From: JBHHYS01 sp046757645
GTDB taxonomy: Bacteria; Acidobacteriota; Terriglobia; Acidiferrales; 2-02-FULL-67-57
Reading direction: 5' to 3'
Assembly (NCBI GenBank): GCA_046757645.1
Contig: JBHHYS010000030.1
Coordinates: 1 to 27,770 of the forward strand
Length of the DNA: 27,770 bases
Shown here: positions 1-8,050 of the stretch, one piece after another
Layout: each line of letters starts with the position of its first letter
Numbering within the stretch: the first letter of the stretch is position 1
The notes under the pieces: generated by a model
What the model saw: only the letters and a program-made list of their open reading frames with translations
Database searches by the model: none
Told to the model about the DNA's origin: nothing
Made by a program: the position numbers and the translations under genes

Positions 1-946
1 AGTAAAAGACGGCCAAGTGGGCCGGGTCCTGCCCGTAGTAGGTGGTGAGGAGTTCCGCAAAGGTGAAATAGAACCACAGGAAGGCAAACACCAGTAACAG
101 CGTCCCCAGGTGATTGAAGTGGATGGGCTTCAGGTAGTTCTGCAGGTTGTAGATGCGTCGGATGAGTACCATGGCAATGATGAGGGAAGCGATCCCGGAG
201 AAGATCGCCCCCACCACGAAGTAAGGGCCGAAGATGGTAGAGTGCCACATGGGCTGCACGGTCATCCCGAATACCCAGGAGACCACGGTGTGCACGGAGA
301 TGGCGATGGGGATGACCAGCACGGCCATCACCCCGATGCCCCGATCGAGCCAGCGCCGTTGTCGTTCCGTCCCTTGCCAGCCCAGGGCCAGGAGGCGATA
401 GAGCCAGGTGTATTTTCCGCTGTGGTCGCGGAGGATAGCGATGTCCGGGATCAGGGGGAGGTAGAGGTAAATGCTACTGGCGGCCAGATAGATACTGATG
501 CTGCACACGTCCCACAGCAGCGGTGAGCGAAAGTTCGGGTGCAGGAGCACATTAAGCATGCGGTCCGGCCGCCCCAGGTCCACGATCACGCTCCCCACCC
601 CGAAGAAAAGCACAAGCACGGTGATGACTTCGGCCGAGCGGGTGATGGAGCGCCGCCACTCGGCGTGGCAGATGCGCAAGATGGCGGAGATGAGCGTGCC
701 CGCGTGGCTGATCCCGATGAAGAAAACAAAGTTGGTGATGTAGAAGCCCCAGTAAACCGGCACATTCAGCCCCGTGACTCCCAGTCCCCAGCGCAACTGG
801 TACACCCAGGCAAAGAAGCCGAAAACGCCGAACCCGAGCAGCACCAGCGCGAGGTAGTAGAACGAGCTGCGGGTGGCCACAATGGGCTGCAGCAGGACCG
901 CGTCGGGTCCCAAGGCTTCCGGACTACCGTTGCTCTTCTTCTCCAC
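1..946 (-). CDS. NrfD/PsrC/ActC-family quinone-interacting membrane subunit (C-terminus outside window)
   Basis: Integral membrane subunit of a complex iron-sulfur molybdoenzyme (CISM) type complex; in this family it exchanges electrons between quinol and the FeS subunit. No ATG suits this frame. I chose a GTG at 946 because an AGGGG stretch lies about 9 bases upstream; it overlaps the end of the FeS gene by 23 bases. The visible 315 residues hold at least seven hydrophobic segments. The motif ISHAGT (residues 79-84) followed by DLGRPDR (123-129) is typical of the NrfD/ActC family. The stop codon is not reached. It is last in the visible part of the operon, after MopB and FeS genes, the order seen in Alternative Complex III and Psr-type operons. 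The family call is firm; the exact subclass (ActC versus PsrC/QrcD) is an inference from the neighbouring pentahaem gene. Confidence 0.9.
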   Translation of the reverse strand, partial: MEKKSNGSPEALGPDAVLLQPIVATRSSFYYLALVLLGFGVFGFFAWVYQLRWGLGVTGLNVPVYWGFYITNFVFFIGISHAGTLISAILRICHAEWRRSITRSAEVITVLVLFFGVGSVIVDLGRPDRMLNVLLHPNFRSPLLWDVCSISIYLAASSIYLYLPLIPDIAILRDHSGKYTWLYRLLALGWQGTERQRRWLDRGIGVMAVLVIPIAISVHTVVSWVFGMTVQPMWHSTIFGPYFVVGAIFSGIASLIIAMVLIRRIYNLQNYLKPIHFNHLGTLLLVFAFLWFYFTFAELLTTYYGQDPAHLAVFY

Positions 947-1634
947 CGCCCCATTCCCCTTCGGTGAGATAGATCACTTTGGGCTCCGTGCCCAGCTCCT
1001 CCAGATAGCGGAACGCCCGCGGGCTCCGGGCCAGTTCAGCCACCTTGCTGCTGGGGTCGCTCAGGTCCCCGAAGTACATGGCGTTCGCCGGACAGATTTG
1101 GACGCAGGCGGGGACGAAGTCGCCTTCCGCCAGCGGCCGCTCCTCGGCGCGGGCGTTTTCCCGTGCCTGCATGAGGCGGTGGTGGCAAAGCGTACACTTC
1201 TCCACCACCCCTTTGGGCCGCACCGAAACGTCGGGGTTTAGCGCCCGCTCAAGCTCACCCACGTACTCCGGCCGGTACCAGTTGAACATGCGCCGGGTGT
1301 AGGGACAGGCATTCGTGCAGTAGCGGCAGCCGATGCAGCGCGGATAGGTCTGCCGCACCACCCCTTCCGGAGTGATCCCCGTGGCCCCCACCGGACAGAC
1401 GCGGATGCACGGGGGGCTGTCGCAGTGCAAGCAGGGCAGCGGCATCAGCCGCATCGATAGCCGCGGGTACTCTCCTTGGAGTTCGGGCAAAACACTCAGC
1501 CAGGAGATGATGCGCCCCCGGGCCGCCTGCTCGGGCTCGACGCAGGGGACGTTGTTTTCCGTCTGGCACGCCACCACGCAGGCTTGGCAGGCAGTGCATT
1601 TGGCCAAGTCAATCACCATCCCCCAGCGCGGCAT
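924..1634 (-). CDS. Four-cluster ferredoxin-like electron transfer subunit (PsrB/NrfC/ActB2 type)
   Basis: 236-residue soluble iron-sulfur subunit expected to carry electrons between the NrfD membrane subunit and the molybdopterin-fold subunit. Sixteen cysteines fall in four ferredoxin-like groups: C13/16/19/23, C68/71/76/80, C100/103/106/110 and C147/150/177/181, sufficient for four cubane-type clusters. There is no signal peptide; partners of Tat-exported subunits are commonly carried across folded. The ATG has a GAGGAC ribosome-binding site that overlaps the stop of the upstream gene, so translation is probably coupled. In true Alternative Complex III this domain is fused to the molybdopterin-like domain as ActB; here it is a separate gene. 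Confidence 0.93.
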   Translation of the reverse strand: MPRWGMVIDLAKCTACQACVVACQTENNVPCVEPEQAARGRIISWLSVLPELQGEYPRLSMRLMPLPCLHCDSPPCIRVCPVGATGITPEGVVRQTYPRCIGCRYCTNACPYTRRMFNWYRPEYVGELERALNPDVSVRPKGVVEKCTLCHHRLMQARENARAEERPLAEGDFVPACVQICPANAMYFGDLSDPSSKVAELARSPRAFRYLEELGTEPKVIYLTEGEWGGGEEEQR

Positions 1635-1644
1635 CTCTGTGTCC

Positions 1645-4062
1645 TCAGATCCGATAGACGCGGACGTAGGTCCGGGTCGTTTGCCGCAGGCCGGTCAGCG
1701 GCTCGGGCTCGCTCTCGATCAAACTCAAGGGGTTGAGCCCGCGCCGCGCCCAGCCGCTCCCCTCGGTTCGGCCGTAGCCCAGCGGTAAGTGAACCACACC
1801 CGGGCGCACACCGGCGTAGAGCCGCAACCGCACCCGGGCGCGGCCCCGGGGCGACTCCACCCACACCCAGTCGCGGTTGGCCAAGCCAAGTTCCCTGGCG
1901 GTATGCGGATTCATCTCCAGCCAGCTCTCCCAGTGCTCGAACACCTGCGATCCGGCGATCTGTTGCAAGTAGGGAAGGTCGGCGCCGTTGCCTCCGGCCA
2001 GGGGCAGGACTTCGACAGGGATAAGCAGCAGCGGGAATTCGGGCGGAGGATCCGGCCGGCGTGGCTGATGCGGCAGACAAAGCCGGTCGTCGCCGGGGTC
2101 AAAGCCAACCCGGGCGGCCAACCCGCTGTGCTGAGCGGCCCAGCGGGCCAACTTCTGGGAGTAGAATTCGAACCGGCGCGAGGGAGTGCGCAAGATGCGC
2201 GCCCATTCGCCGTAATAATAGGTAGGCTCCCACCAGCCGCCCCGCTGCTTCATTAGCTCCCAAAGCTGCTCCACAGTGGCGTAGGTGGGAGCCCACCAGC
2301 CGGAACGCTCCAGCAGCCGGTTCCAGGTTTCTTCCAGGCTGGTGGTGAAGGTATAGCCCGCCCGGGCAGCAAAGATTTCCTCCACCTCTGCGCGCAGGAA
2401 TTCTTCAAAGCTGGCCTGCGGCAGTGCGGCCGCCACCTCGCCGCCCAACCTGTGAGCGACCTGCAGCACCACCTCGGTGGTGGCTCGGGTCTGGTGGGCG
2501 GGCTCGACCACCGGGGGCGAGATGGACACCAGGGGATGCGGGAAGGTGGGAGGCGCCGCCTCCTCCTGCCACTTTTCCAGGTCGGTGTGGTCCGGCAGAA
2601 TCAGGTCCGCATAAGCGGTGGTCTCGTCGAAGAACGGCGAGAAGGAAACCACGAAGGGAACGCGCTTCAGTGCCTGGGCGAATTGCCCCCCGTTGGGCAG
2701 GGAAAAGACCAGGTCAGTCCCGTGCACCAGCAGGGCCTCGACCGGGTAGGGTTTCCCGGCCAGGATGGCGTCCGGCAATCGCGTCAGGTCGGCCCAGGGC
2801 AGAGGGGTGTCGTCGCGGTTCACCACGCTCGCTGGAAGGTGGTTTCGTCCCCTGGACCTCGGCTCCTCGTCCCCGGGGAGTTCGGGCCGCGCCAGGGCTC
2901 CCCCGGGGATTTCCAGGCTGCCCACCAAGGCGTTCAGGCTGTGTACCGCCATGGCCGTATAGGGGTCGCCCGGGAAAATGCTGCTTTGGTGGCCGCCGAT
3001 GGCCAGCCCGGGGCGGTTGCGGCCAAACTCCCGCCCCAGCCGCAAGATCGTCTCCACCGGAACTTGAGTGAGAGCCGCGACCTCGTTCAGGCGGTACTCG
3101 CCCAGGATCAGAGAGCGAAAACCCAGGTGGCGGCGCCCGCGGGCGTCCCGCCAGTCTTCGAACCCAAAAGTGTGCTGGTTGACGAACCCGGCGTCGTAGA
3201 GCCCTTCGGTGATCAACACGTAAGCAACCCCCAGGGCCAGTGCCGCTTCGGTTCCGGGTCGGAGCGGCACCCATTCATCGGCGCGCGCGGCGGTGACAGA
3301 GAAGCGCGGCTCAATCTGAACAAACTTGGTGCGGCGACCCCCGGCCGAGTCACGCCAGTGGCCGAAGGCCCGCATAGCACTGACCGGGGAGCCCCAGCCT
3401 TCGAGCAGGTTGACCCCAAAACTCAGCAGATAACCGGCTCCTTCCAGATCGTAGGCGAGCCCTTGGGACAGCCCTTGCTGCAGGTAGACAGCTACCTGCG
3501 TAGCGTCCAGGCCCGACGGCGGGCGCAAGTAGTTCGGCGAGCCATAGGCCCGCATAAACCGCTGGAAGAGGCGCCGGTGGAGGTGCCCGCAGCAGCCGCC
3601 GACAAACACCAGCGAGCCGGCTTGCCCCCGCTTTCTCAGCTCGCCCAGGCGCTCCACCACGGTGTTGAGCGCTTCCTCCCAAGAAATCTCCTTCCACTGC
3701 GGGGCTCCCCGGCGGCCCAGATTTTTTTGCGGGGCGTACAGCCGGTCGGGGTGGTAGAGCACCTGCAATCCCGCCAGTCCGCGGGGACACAGACGGCCGT
3801 GGTTCACCGGATGCAACGGGTTCCCCTCGATTTTCACCGCCCGCTCTCCGACCTTGCGCACTCGCAGGCCGCAGCCGCCCGGACAGAGGGAACACACGCT
3901 CAGCGACCACGTCTCTGGCCCTCCCGGAACCCGGACCTCCTCGGCCGCCAACGCCGCATTGGCCGTGCTCAGGCCTTGAAGCGTCACCCCCGAGGTGGCC
4001 AGTCCCAGTGCGCCTCCCCCCGCGAAGCGGAGAAACTCCCGGCGGTTGACCCTGACACTCAC
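1645..4062 (-). CDS. Tat-exported molybdopterin-oxidoreductase-fold subunit, probably lacking the Mo ligand
   Basis: 805-residue catalytic-type subunit of the CISM superfamily. I start it at GTG 4062, whose last two bases overlap the upstream TGA; this places a twin-arginine motif (NRREFLR, residues 6-12) and a hydrophobic stretch at the N-terminus, so the protein goes to the periplasm. An N-terminal FeS motif is intact: C57-x2-C60-x3-C64-x27-C92. The core matches PsrA/PhsA/TtrA-like proteins (for example the GVN...E segment and the late molydopterin dinucleotide-binding domain). After the YGSPN motif, where PsrA-type enzymes have Cys eight residues further on, I read Leu. By eye this means no protein Mo ligand, as in ActB and QrcB, so a structural or electron-wiring role is more likely than catalysis. 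Confidence 0.88.
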   Translation of the reverse strand: MSVRVNRREFLRFAGGGALGLATSGVTLQGLSTANAALAAEEVRVPGGPETWSLSVCSLCPGGCGLRVRKVGERAVKIEGNPLHPVNHGRLCPRGLAGLQVLYHPDRLYAPQKNLGRRGAPQWKEISWEEALNTVVERLGELRKRGQAGSLVFVGGCCGHLHRRLFQRFMRAYGSPNYLRPPSGLDATQVAVYLQQGLSQGLAYDLEGAGYLLSFGVNLLEGWGSPVSAMRAFGHWRDSAGGRRTKFVQIEPRFSVTAARADEWVPLRPGTEAALALGVAYVLITEGLYDAGFVNQHTFGFEDWRDARGRRHLGFRSLILGEYRLNEVAALTQVPVETILRLGREFGRNRPGLAIGGHQSSIFPGDPYTAMAVHSLNALVGSLEIPGGALARPELPGDEEPRSRGRNHLPASVVNRDDTPLPWADLTRLPDAILAGKPYPVEALLVHGTDLVFSLPNGGQFAQALKRVPFVVSFSPFFDETTAYADLILPDHTDLEKWQEEAAPPTFPHPLVSISPPVVEPAHQTRATTEVVLQVAHRLGGEVAAALPQASFEEFLRAEVEEIFAARAGYTFTTSLEETWNRLLERSGWWAPTYATVEQLWELMKQRGGWWEPTYYYGEWARILRTPSRRFEFYSQKLARWAAQHSGLAARVGFDPGDDRLCLPHQPRRPDPPPEFPLLLIPVEVLPLAGGNGADLPYLQQIAGSQVFEHWESWLEMNPHTARELGLANRDWVWVESPRGRARVRLRLYAGVRPGVVHLPLGYGRTEGSGWARRGLNPLSLIESEPEPLTGLRQTTRTYVRVYRI

Positions 4063-5324
4063 TGGCGCCTCGCTTGGGGCCGACGCGCCCGCGCGCCCTG
4101 ATTGAGAAACTCCATCAGATCCACCATCTCTCCAGGGCGGAACAGGGGCCAAGGCAACTGCTGCTCTTGCATCCGCTCCAGCATCACCGGCCCGTGGCTC
4201 CACATCACGGTAGCCAACGCGATGGGCGAGACCCGGCCTCGCCACGAGGACAAATCCGGTCCCAAACCCTCGCCACTGCGGAGGTGGCAGGAGGCGCATC
4301 CTTTCACTTCGAACACGCGCGCTCCCCGCACGGTGCTGCCGCTCGGCTCGAAGTAGCGCTCCGCAAAGAGGTAAGCAACCAGGTCGGCCATCTCCTTGTT
4401 CGAGAATTGCGGGCGGGGAATATGCTGCGCCTGCATGCTGGCCCACATCGCCGGGCTGTGGTTCCACATCGAGCCGGCGAACTGGCCCAGCGTGCGCGCC
4501 AGCGGACGCCTCCCCAGGTCGGGCACGCCGCTGCCGGCCGGTCCCCGCACCGCATGACAGTTGGCGCATCCCTTCTGCCGAAACAATTTCCGGCCCACCT
4601 CCGGGTCGGCCGGTTCCAGATAGACGTGCCGGCGGGGATTGGTGGCCTGGGTGCGGATGTAGGCAATCAAGTCGGCCACCTCGTTGCCTTGAAACTCCGG
4701 CCAGGGAAGACCGCGCTCTTCCATCAGCGCCTGCATGGCGGGCGCGTGGTTCCACATGGCCTGGACCCAGCTCACCGGGTTGCGGTAACTGGCCCAGGTG
4801 CGCAAGTTGGGCCCCGTCCGCCCGCCTTGCTTTCCTACCCGATGGCACTGCAGGCAGCGCTTCTCGAAGAACAGCTCCCGGCCGCGCTCGGCGTCCCCCG
4901 GCTCGTCCATGGACCGCACCGAGTAGAGAAACGCAAACAGGTTGGCCATTTCAGATTCGGTGAAGGCTGGCAGAGTCACCTTCTCCTGGCGCATCTTCCC
5001 CCACATCGCCGGGGCATGATTCCACATCGCCGCCACCAGCCCCGCGGCGCTCAAATGGCCGGCGGGGGCGCGCGCCAGGTCGGGCGCGCTTCGCCCCCCT
5101 TCGCCCAGGACGGCGTGGCAGCGCCCACAGCCCTTGTCGAAGAAGGTCTTCAACCCTGCCTTGGCATCGCCGGGGACGAAGTAGCCGCCACCACCCGGGG
5201 CTCGGGCCGCCAGCCACACTCCGGTGACCAGTATCAACGGCAAGGCGAGCAGACAGACCATCCCCGGCAACCGGCCCCGGCCCCCCCAGCGTCGCAACCT
5301 AGCGGTGGCAGTCGTTGCAGTCAT
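4059..5324 (-). CDS. Membrane-anchored cytochrome with four tandem monohaem domains (MWNHxPxM family), copy 2
   Basis: 421 residues. The ATG at 5324 is preferred over an earlier in-frame start because of a GGAAAGGGAAG ribosome-binding site just upstream; it overlaps the pentahaem gene by 26 bases. An uncleaved N-terminal hydrophobic anchor (about residues 22-40) is followed by four repeats of roughly 90-100 residues. Each has one CXXCH (CGRCH, CLQCH, CANCH, CASCH) and, about 30 residues later, a MWNHAPAM-type motif (MWSHGPVM in the last). The Met at the end of that motif is a plausible axial haem ligand, as in class I cytochromes c. It is a paralogue of the protein encoded at 5820-7046, and the two flank the pentahaem gene. 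Likely role: periplasmic electron carrier docked to the quinol-oxidising complex. Confidence 0.9.
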   Translation of the reverse strand: MTATTATARLRRWGGRGRLPGMVCLLALPLILVTGVWLAARAPGGGGYFVPGDAKAGLKTFFDKGCGRCHAVLGEGGRSAPDLARAPAGHLSAAGLVAAMWNHAPAMWGKMRQEKVTLPAFTESEMANLFAFLYSVRSMDEPGDAERGRELFFEKRCLQCHRVGKQGGRTGPNLRTWASYRNPVSWVQAMWNHAPAMQALMEERGLPWPEFQGNEVADLIAYIRTQATNPRRHVYLEPADPEVGRKLFRQKGCANCHAVRGPAGSGVPDLGRRPLARTLGQFAGSMWNHSPAMWASMQAQHIPRPQFSNKEMADLVAYLFAERYFEPSGSTVRGARVFEVKGCASCHLRSGEGLGPDLSSWRGRVSPIALATVMWSHGPVMLERMQEQQLPWPLFRPGEMVDLMEFLNQGARARRPQARRQ

Positions 5325-5820
5325 AGCGCACTTCCCTTTCCTTATGGCACCCGATGCAGGTGTCCATGTCGATGGGGCGATACGGGCGTCGCGGCGGCTC
5401 GGTGAGCGTCTCCATCGGCCCGTGGCAGTCGGCACACCCCAAGCCTCCCAGGGCCACGTGGCGCCGGTGGGAAAAATAGACGTGCGTGGGCACCTGGGTG
5501 ATCTGTCTCCAGGGCATCTCCTCGCCCGCGGCCGCCAGGGTGCGGATTTTTTCTTCCTCGGGGCTATCGGTGAGGGCTTCCTCGTGGCACATCATGCAGG
5601 TCTCAATTGTCGGCAAGGTGGCTTCGGCCTGGTCGCGGGCCCCCTCGTGGCAGTCCTCGCAGCCGAGCCCATTGGCAATGTGCACAGCGTGGTTGTAGCG
5701 GATGGGCTGAGCGGGAGGCGGGGCGGAGAGAACCCAGCCAAACAGGAAATACCCCGCTACCAAGAACACGCCGAAGCCCACCAGCCACGGACTCTTCGCC
5801 GAGGGCGCAGCCGGCCCCAT
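5299..5820 (-). CDS. Membrane-anchored pentahaem cytochrome (ActA-like, cytochrome c7/c3 type)
   Basis: 173 residues starting at the ATG whose A is shared with the upstream TGA. A single N-terminal membrane segment (about residues 12-32) is followed by five CXXCH motifs: C54, C75, C129, C155 and C168. Several free His, including those in YFSHRRHV near residue 116-122, suit bis-His ligation. Haem number, anchor and the FSHxxHV motif match ActA, the pentahaem subunit of Alternative Complex III, and place it in an operon with MopB, FeS and NrfD genes. A longer upstream in-frame reading exists to 6216 but it is the shadow of the preceding cytochrome gene. Probable role: hand electrons between the complex and the four-domain cytochromes. 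Confidence 0.9.
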   Translation of the reverse strand: MGPAAPSAKSPWLVGFGVFLVAGYFLFGWVLSAPPPAQPIRYNHAVHIANGLGCEDCHEGARDQAEATLPTIETCMMCHEEALTDSPEEEKIRTLAAAGEEMPWRQITQVPTHVYFSHRRHVALGGLGCADCHGPMETLTEPPRRPYRPIDMDTCIGCHKEREVRYDCNDCHR

Positions 5821-7046
5821 CAGCGGGTTTCTTCCGGAGGGGTATTGAGGAAGGCCAACAGATGCCCGAGGTCGGCCTCCTTCAAGGTTGGCCAACCCAG
5901 GCCGAGCTCCTGCGACCGCTGGTACATGCGGGGCCCGTGCGCCCAGAGAGCTCTGGCCAGCGTCACCTGGGCCATGAGCTTTCCCCGACCCCGCAGTTTG
6001 GGACCGACTTCGCCCCCCTGCGCATCGGCGCCATGACAGCGAGCGCATTTCCGCCGGGTGAACAACTCCCGCCCGACCAGCGGCGAGCCTGCCAGTTCGA
6101 AGTATCGAACGCTGTACAGGAAGGCGATCAGGTCGGCCATTTCCTGCCCTTCGAAGCGGGGCCGCTCGATACCCTTCGCCTTCATCGCTTTCCACATGTG
6201 GGGCGAGTGATTCCACATCCGCGCGGCTACCTGGGTCAGGGTAGACGGCAGCGGCCGGCCGGCGCCCAGGTCCGGGCCCGTGGTTCCGCCTTCGCCCCCA
6301 ACGGCGTGGCAGCTAATGCAGTCCTTTTTCTGGAAGAGTTCCCAGCCGCGCTTCGGGTCCGCCGGCAGCAAGTCGAACTCCCACCGCGGCCCGGCCCGCT
6401 CCTGTCGAATATAAGCCAGCAGGTCGTTCATCTCCTGGCCTTCGAAGCTCGGCCAGGCGATCTTCATCTGGCGCATATGAGTTTCCATGGCCGGCGCGTG
6501 GTTCCACATCGCTTCGGCCCAGAAGATGGGGCTATCCACCGGCCCCAGCTCTCGCAGCTCTGGACCTACCGTGCCCCCTTCCCCGCCCACCGCGTGGCAG
6601 CGAATACACCGTTTTTGGGAGAACAGCCGCCGCCCCCGGGCCGCGTCTCCCGGCTCGTCCATGTAGCGGGCGGCGTAGAGGTAGGCAAACAGGTGGGCCA
6701 TCTCCTTGGTGGTAAACCGGGGATAGGGTATCCGCTCGGATTCCATCATCGCCCACATGCGCGGCGCGTGGTTCCACATTGCGGTGGTGAGCTGATTGAG
6801 GGTGGAGCGTGCCGGCCGCTGAAAACCCAAGTCAGGAGCCCGATTGGTCCCCACGCCGTTGACCGCATGACAGCGGTTGCAGCCCTTGTCGCGAAAGACG
6901 TGGGAACCGAGGTGAGGGTCGCCGCACAGGAAAGTATTCCAGCGCTCTTCGCGCCCCCGGTACCGCCAGACGAGCACGGCCACCAGCAACAGCGAGATCC
7001 CTACGGGGACGGCAACCCGCAGCCAAAGCGGGAGCCTAGCGGTCAT
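5820..7046 (-). CDS. Membrane-anchored cytochrome with four tandem monohaem domains (MWNHxPxM family), copy 1
   Basis: 408 residues. A membrane anchor (about residues 7-27) is followed by four class-I-like cytochrome repeats with CNRCH (C56), CIRCH, CISCH and CARCH. Each repeat carries the later signature MWNHAPRM, MWNHAPAM, MWNHSPHM or, in the last, LWAHGPRM, where the final Met is the likely distal ligand. It ends on a TGATG overlap with the pentahaem gene, so the two are translationally coupled. Same architecture as the protein encoded at 4059-5324; the pair probably arose by duplication and may act in series or as alternative electron outlets. I do not recognise a named family for the MWNHxPxM signature. 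Confidence 0.9.
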   Translation of the reverse strand: MTARLPLWLRVAVPVGISLLLVAVLVWRYRGREERWNTFLCGDPHLGSHVFRDKGCNRCHAVNGVGTNRAPDLGFQRPARSTLNQLTTAMWNHAPRMWAMMESERIPYPRFTTKEMAHLFAYLYAARYMDEPGDAARGRRLFSQKRCIRCHAVGGEGGTVGPELRELGPVDSPIFWAEAMWNHAPAMETHMRQMKIAWPSFEGQEMNDLLAYIRQERAGPRWEFDLLPADPKRGWELFQKKDCISCHAVGGEGGTTGPDLGAGRPLPSTLTQVAARMWNHSPHMWKAMKAKGIERPRFEGQEMADLIAFLYSVRYFELAGSPLVGRELFTRRKCARCHGADAQGGEVGPKLRGRGKLMAQVTLARALWAHGPRMYQRSQELGLGWPTLKEADLGHLLAFLNTPPEETR

Positions 7047-7058
7047 CGCGCCTTTCTC

Positions 7059-7622
7059 TCAATCGTGCTTGTACTTCAAGGGCTTGTGCACGTGGGTGCC
7101 CTGCCCCACGCGGGCCTCGTAGTCGAAAGCCTGGTAGAAGGGGCTCTTCTCGTTGTGGCAGCTTTGGCAGGTCTCCGCCGAGGGAATCACCATTCCGGCC
7201 GCCACCAGATCGTTGCGCTTGTATGCCTTGTTCTTCAAGCTCATCAGGTTGGGTTTCAGGTAGGCTTTTCCCGGGCCGTGGCAAGCGTCGCATTGCACGC
7301 CCGCCAGCGTAGGCGTCTTCTCCAAGCTCACGAATCCGCCCGGCTGCCCGTAGCCGGTTACGTGGCACGATACACAGTTGGGGTCGCTGGTGTAGTCCTT
7401 GTCGGGGTCGAGATTGTGAGCGCGCTTGGCGTCCGCGGACACGCCTGGCTTTAGCAGTTCAAACGCCTTGGCCATGCGCGTCTGCTGCCAGCTCTTGAAT
7501 TGCGCCAAGTGGCACGGCCGGCAGCGCTTTGCTGCCAGGTATTGCGCGCCCGCCGTCTTGGGCAGGAGTGCCATGCCGCCCACCGCCAAGACCAGAATCG
7601 CTCCCCAAGCGAATCCTCGCAT
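7059..7622 (-). CDS. Periplasmic tetrahaem cytochrome, cytochrome c554-type domain
   Basis: 187 residues, first gene of the left operon, with a strong GAGGTGA ribosome-binding site. A signal peptide (about residues 1-26, cleavage after AGA) exports it. Four CXXCH motifs (CRPCH, CVSCH, CDACH, CQSCH) sit in the order and spacing of the cytochrome c554-like domain, with the typical WQQTRMAKAF helix after haem 1, HVTGYG after haem 2 and CHGPG after haem 3. Proteins of this domain are periplasmic carriers or subunits of multihaem oxidoreductases. No hydroxylamine-oxidoreductase partner is visible. Here it is probably a soluble shuttle for the membrane complex encoded downstream. Confidence 0.9.
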   Translation of the reverse strand: MRGFAWGAILVLAVGGMALLPKTAGAQYLAAKRCRPCHLAQFKSWQQTRMAKAFELLKPGVSADAKRAHNLDPDKDYTSDPNCVSCHVTGYGQPGGFVSLEKTPTLAGVQCDACHGPGKAYLKPNLMSLKNKAYKRNDLVAAGMVIPSAETCQSCHNEKSPFYQAFDYEARVGQGTHVHKPLKYKHD

Positions 7623-7720
7623 CGGATCACCTCGTCATAATGATTTGGTCATGATTCGCCGGCCCCGTGAGGACGGCCACGGCTTGTCCCTCGCTGCGAT
7701 TGTCGGCCAGCCTAGCGGGG

Positions 7721-7736
7721 AGCAATTCCTTTGCCA
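7721..7736 (-). promoter_or_regulatory. Sigma-54 type -24/-12 promoter for the left haem operon
   Basis: On the minus strand the sequence reads TGGCAAAGGAATTGCT. The GG and GC dinucleotides have the exact 10-base separation required of RpoN promoters, and TGGCA and TTGCT match the consensus. Transcription would start near 7710, about 88 bases before the first ATG at 7622. RpoN promoters need an activator ATPase bound upstream; candidate sites lie between this element and the opposing one. Confidence 0.65.
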
Positions 7737-7973
7737 GGCAGTGCCGCGCCAACGAATGCTAACTCCAACAAAATGCAGCGGGCTGGGTGCCGTGCACGGA
7801 GAGCCAGGAGGCACGCTGCGGGAAATCTCTACATGTTGCGGAAATTAACCCTCTTCCTCTACCTCCGGGTTGGATTTCGCACCCTCTAAGGTTTTTTTTT
7901 CGGCAGCTTCCCGGACGCCCTCTGCCCAAACCAGCAACTCCCCACCCTCCGAGTCACTCCCCCCTTGCGCCTC

Positions 7974-7990
7974 TGGCAGCCGAATTGCTA
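7974..7990 (+). promoter_or_regulatory. Sigma-54 type -24/-12 promoter for the right haem operon
   Basis: TGGCAGCCGAATTGCTA has TGGCA, correct GG-to-GC spacing (7975-7976 and 7987-7988) and TTGCT. It shares GAATTGCT with the opposing element. Transcription would begin near 8000, about 50 bases before the GTG start of the 16-haem gene. Confidence 0.6.
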
Positions 7991-8050
7991 GCCTGAAGGA
8001 ACGAACAGACGCAGGGGGATGAAAAGTGCCCCCTCGGAGCCTGAACCGTA

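Larger units (their letters stand above)
7623..8050. other. 428-base divergent control region
   Basis: Non-coding stretch between the two haem operons. Besides the two RpoN-type elements it holds a perfect 10-base palindrome CCGTGCACGG (7790-7799), and an imperfect direct repeat CTGCGGGAAAT / TTGCGGAAAT (7816-7826 and 7836-7845) whose copies are 20 bases apart, about two helical turns. Both lie between the promoters and could bind an enhancer-binding activator serving both sides. A run of nine or more T (near 7891-7899) has no adjacent hairpin. No small gene is convincing. Confidence 0.5.

Noticed and set aside
2452..4101. Long plus-strand open frame opposite the MopB gene
   Set aside because: It is a shadow of the minus-strand gene in GC-rich DNA; its translation has no recognisable domain, while the minus strand shows Tat, FeS and MopB features.
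5607..7454. 615-codon plus-strand open frame opposite the cytochromes
   Set aside because: Translation is low-complexity and unlike any family; the minus strand carries 13 well-spaced CXXCH motifs over the same stretch.
7847..7899. T-run after a short AACCC/GGGTT stem, possible terminator
   Set aside because: The stem is only five bases and more than 20 bases from the T-run, and there is no gene upstream on that strand to terminate.
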